A stretch of 64,000 bases of DNA from Gemmobacter aquaticus (GTDB lineage: Bacteria > Pseudomonadota > Alphaproteobacteria > Rhodobacterales > Rhodobacteraceae): the NCBI RefSeq assembly GCF_007859075.1, contig NZ_VOAK01000023.1, forward strand, positions 62,001 through 126,000, given 5' to 3'. Shown one piece after another: positions 62,801-64,000 of this stretch; position 1 is the stretch's first letter; the number at the start of each line of letters is the position of its first letter. The position numbers and the translations under genes are program-made. The notes below the pieces were generated by a model. The model worked only from the letters and a program-made list of their open reading frames with translations, did not search any database and was not told where the DNA came from.

Positions 62801-64000
62801 GCACCATGAACTCGCAAGCCGCGCGCATCTGAAGGATGACTTTGATCGCAGCGCCTTTTTGCAGACATGGGGAGATCTGTGCCTTGCGGGTGACCCCTAT
62901 GTCAGCCCTTCGATCAGCACCGAGGCCGACGATTTTGTCCCCGAGGAAGAGCCGCTGCGCGAGGTTTACCCCGGACACCCACTGGGCGCGACCGATCAGA
63001 TCCGGCGCATCCTTGTGGTGAAGCTTGACCACATCGGCGATCTGGTCACGGCGCTGCCGGCGATCCGCCAGTTGAAGGCGCAGTTTCCCAAAGCCCATCT
63101 GAGCGCCCTTGTCGGGCGGTCCGCCATGGGCATCGCCAGCATGGAAGACGCCATCGACGAGTTGATCCCGTTCGAATTCTTCGATGCACGCTCTGGCCTT
63201 GGCCGAAAGAAGCTGACACGGGCGGACTATGCGGCGTTGGAACGCGATCTGACCGCCCGGCAGTTTGATCTGGCGGTTGATCTGCGCAAGCATGCCGACA
63301 CACGGCACATTCTGCAGATCAGCGGCGCGCCCCTGACCGCAGGCTTCGACAATGACCGCGAGTTTCCCTGGCTGGATATCGCCCTCGGGTGGGAGCGCGA
63401 CACGGTCCAGGCCGACAAGCGCAACCATGTGGCAACAGATCTCTTGAACCTGATCGGGGCGATTGGTTCGGCCTTTACCACGGCGCGGCGAACCATTGCC
63501 ACAGCGGCAGATCGCTTGCCCCCCTTGTCCGACGCTCTTCGCGCCGAGTTTGGCGGGCTTTTCGCGCGCGATTACGTGGTGATTCACCCGGCGGCGGGAA
63601 CGCCCTTGCGGCAATGGTCGCCCGCGTACTTCGCGCGGCTGATTGATCTGCTTATCGAAGAGGACGGTGTGAATGTCGCCCTGATTGGCGGGCCGGATGA
63701 GGCGGATATTGCGTCGAACATCCTGAACCGGCTGCATGCGCGCGACGGCGTCTTCAATCTGGTTGGCCGCTCGAAACTGGCAGAGGTACCGCGGATCATG
63801 GCCGAGAGTGTACTCTTTGTGGGCAACAACAGCGGGCCGAGCCATATCGCCTCAGGCATGGGAGTGCCGACGGTCGCTGTGCATTCGGCGCTGGTATCAT
63901 CGGACGAATGGGGGCCGCTTGGGCCGTCAGCCGTCGCCCTGCGCCGCGACATGAGCTGCGCGCCCTGCTACATCGCGCATGCCGAACAATGTCACCGCAA
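59805..64000 (+). CDS. Giant glycosyltransferase: 4 SGWA beta domains + GT2 + GT9 (open at window end)
   Basis: At least 1398 residues, still open at 64000. Four tandem beta domains share S-G-W-(A/S) and (R)PDV...P motifs: near residues 48 (LVSGWAIGPDP), 161 (ISGWAVAQAP), 299 (ISGWSAALAG) and 423 (LSGWAVARAG). A region near 545-760 leads to GT2 at about 780 (KVSIIIPSIGARDHILRCVESIR, EIVVVDN, LFLNDDVEVLHDDWLD, DIDFCLRLRATGRSV). A GT9 heptosyltransferase-like domain begins near 1067 (RRILVVKLDHIGDLVTALPAI), with HPAAGTPLRQW, NNSGPSH and a late C-x2-C (CAPCY). This fusion suggests several steps of one surface glycan done by a single protein. ATG at 59805; weak ribosome site. Confidence 0.88.
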   Translation, partial: MTVQPTEKTSVSAQPGFAGKIWIDLAQITEVVTDADGKRRIRSGLVSGWAIGPDPFQSIEIILEGRRIASAKVGRYRPDVAEIYPSIPHAEYTGFEAVLTGGELPEGPCQIILMAVGTSGKVFVKRFPLSGAEGEFAPSSMAMRTHVERCEIDGSGMLCISGWAVAQAPIISVQIFGNGRKIAGTLPGLQRPDVAELFPHYPNADRSGFFVTASLQMAEQARAETITIEVLARDGTLRRVVTTPQQVRQITLAPDVARADVPEPQAPLPAAEPDAPAQPEDSWFFCDVIDVDTTGRCQISGWSAALAGIDTLSLHYGGAEIGQAITGQPRPDVGRAYPNLPNAANSGFSFDLTHRAGLPEGPASFMVMAALKDGSRRAFEISAMIVPPSARVSPFEDIVLGLDTFQLDAGHATRPVTGAFKLSGWAVARAGVRQIEVFLDGTSLGLAYIGIRREELPEIFFDFPDTLLAGFALSVPARVLKNGRSEVRIVITDRKSGVLENRFTIDVARDAADLGRNALRQKVPFAEVLTGLDILAARGPMPVCDIILRADARPRLAERVQATLRSLDRQAYPHWRVWLSTPEGIAIDDLTRHLPHLAGRVAPLADHAAPDAPGFMLMLRAGDVLAADGLLGPLLAADTTGAPAFVYADDRRPDPLAPGEIAAFHKPGWSPDLLMSQNYIGRAWLASAALLREARIRLPDLAGLGDYGAVLRLSAEAARLDAIRQVPILMLEISATETPALERKALQTHLRVEGRLGRVRQGAAPFLHRVERTGTPGGKVSIIIPSIGARDHILRCVESIRKNSGGAEVEIVVVDNIRRRKITAEGRAWKTWFRAHADLVVEVDEPFNWSRLNNLGAAAASGDYLLFLNDDVEVLHDDWLDVLMAEAARPEVGVVGAQLLYPDGKVQHAGMFLSRSMPGTARHAFRFAASDDPCYFGLALSQRELTCVTGACMMVRREVFDAVAGFDEAHAVVNNDIDFCLRLRATGRSVIFTPHARLLHHELASRAHLKDDFDRSAFLQTWGDLCLAGDPYVSPSISTEADDFVPEEEPLREVYPGHPLGATDQIRRILVVKLDHIGDLVTALPAIRQLKAQFPKAHLSALVGRSAMGIASMEDAIDELIPFEFFDARSGLGRKKLTRADYAALERDLTARQFDLAVDLRKHADTRHILQISGAPLTAGFDNDREFPWLDIALGWERDTVQADKRNHVATDLLNLIGAIGSAFTTARRTIATAADRLPPLSDALRAEFGGLFARDYVVIHPAAGTPLRQWSPAYFARLIDLLIEEDGVNVALIGGPDEADIASNILNRLHARDGVFNLVGRSKLAEVPRIMAESVLFVGNNSGPSHIASGMGVPTVAVHSALVSSDEWGPLGPSAVALRRDMSCAPCYIAHAEQCHR

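Overview
The window is high-GC alphaproteobacterial chromosome, most consistent with the family Rhodobacteraceae. I base this on gene families (UPF0262 beside hisD, DUF2948 beside murA, DUF429 between leuC and leuD, the rsfS-rlmH-gpmI-envC-ctpA-rppH run, DUF6478) and on strong third-position GC. I could not run a search, so the genus is left open.

Layout. 1-10 kb is ordinary core genome: rnhB (cut by the window edge), small hypotheticals, a membrane-anchored winged-helix protein, a flavoprotein, a divergent HxlR regulator/QorB-like pair with a visible operator-like dyad, and a minus-strand run (phosphatase-like protein, UPF0262, hisD, DUF2948, murA, small protein), then tRNA-Thr(GGT). 10.5-12.8 kb holds a GntR regulator divergent from an NCS1 nucleobase permease. 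13.6-23.2 kb is a 9.57 kb integrated element bounded by 47 bp direct repeats; the right copy is the 3' part of an intact tRNA-Pro(CGG). It carries a tyrosine integrase, an AlpA/excisionase-like HTH protein, a DUF3987 replication-type protein followed by iteron-like repeats, three minus-strand cargo genes (one DUF6680) and a tightly overlapping operon of small genes that includes a DUF5681 gene. No capsid, portal or large terminase gene is visible, so it resembles a phage satellite or reduced prophage. Two neighbouring genes in the operon each contain one in-frame TAG where the reading frame otherwise continues.

23.3-48 kb is core genome again: DMT transporter, Na/Pi cotransporter, the leucine genes leuB, leuD and leuC with DUF429, rsfS, rlmH, gpmI, an EnvC-like factor, ctpA, rppH, folC, accD, msrB, map, a CinA-like protein, GNAT enzymes, an OmpA-domain protein and a LysR regulator.

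48.4-64 kb looks like a cell-surface export and glycosylation locus: a type I secretion ABC transporter and HlyD adaptor with an unknown partner, two SapC-like proteins, a small RTX protein with no visible enzymatic domain, then a gene cluster with two GT2 glycosyltransferases, a methyltransferase and a giant fusion (at least 1398 residues: four tandem SGWA-type beta domains, GT2, GT9) that runs off the window. The arrangement recalls S-layer or RTX adhesin export loci placed next to glycan genes. The two least-described systems are the tRNA-Pro element and this surface locus.
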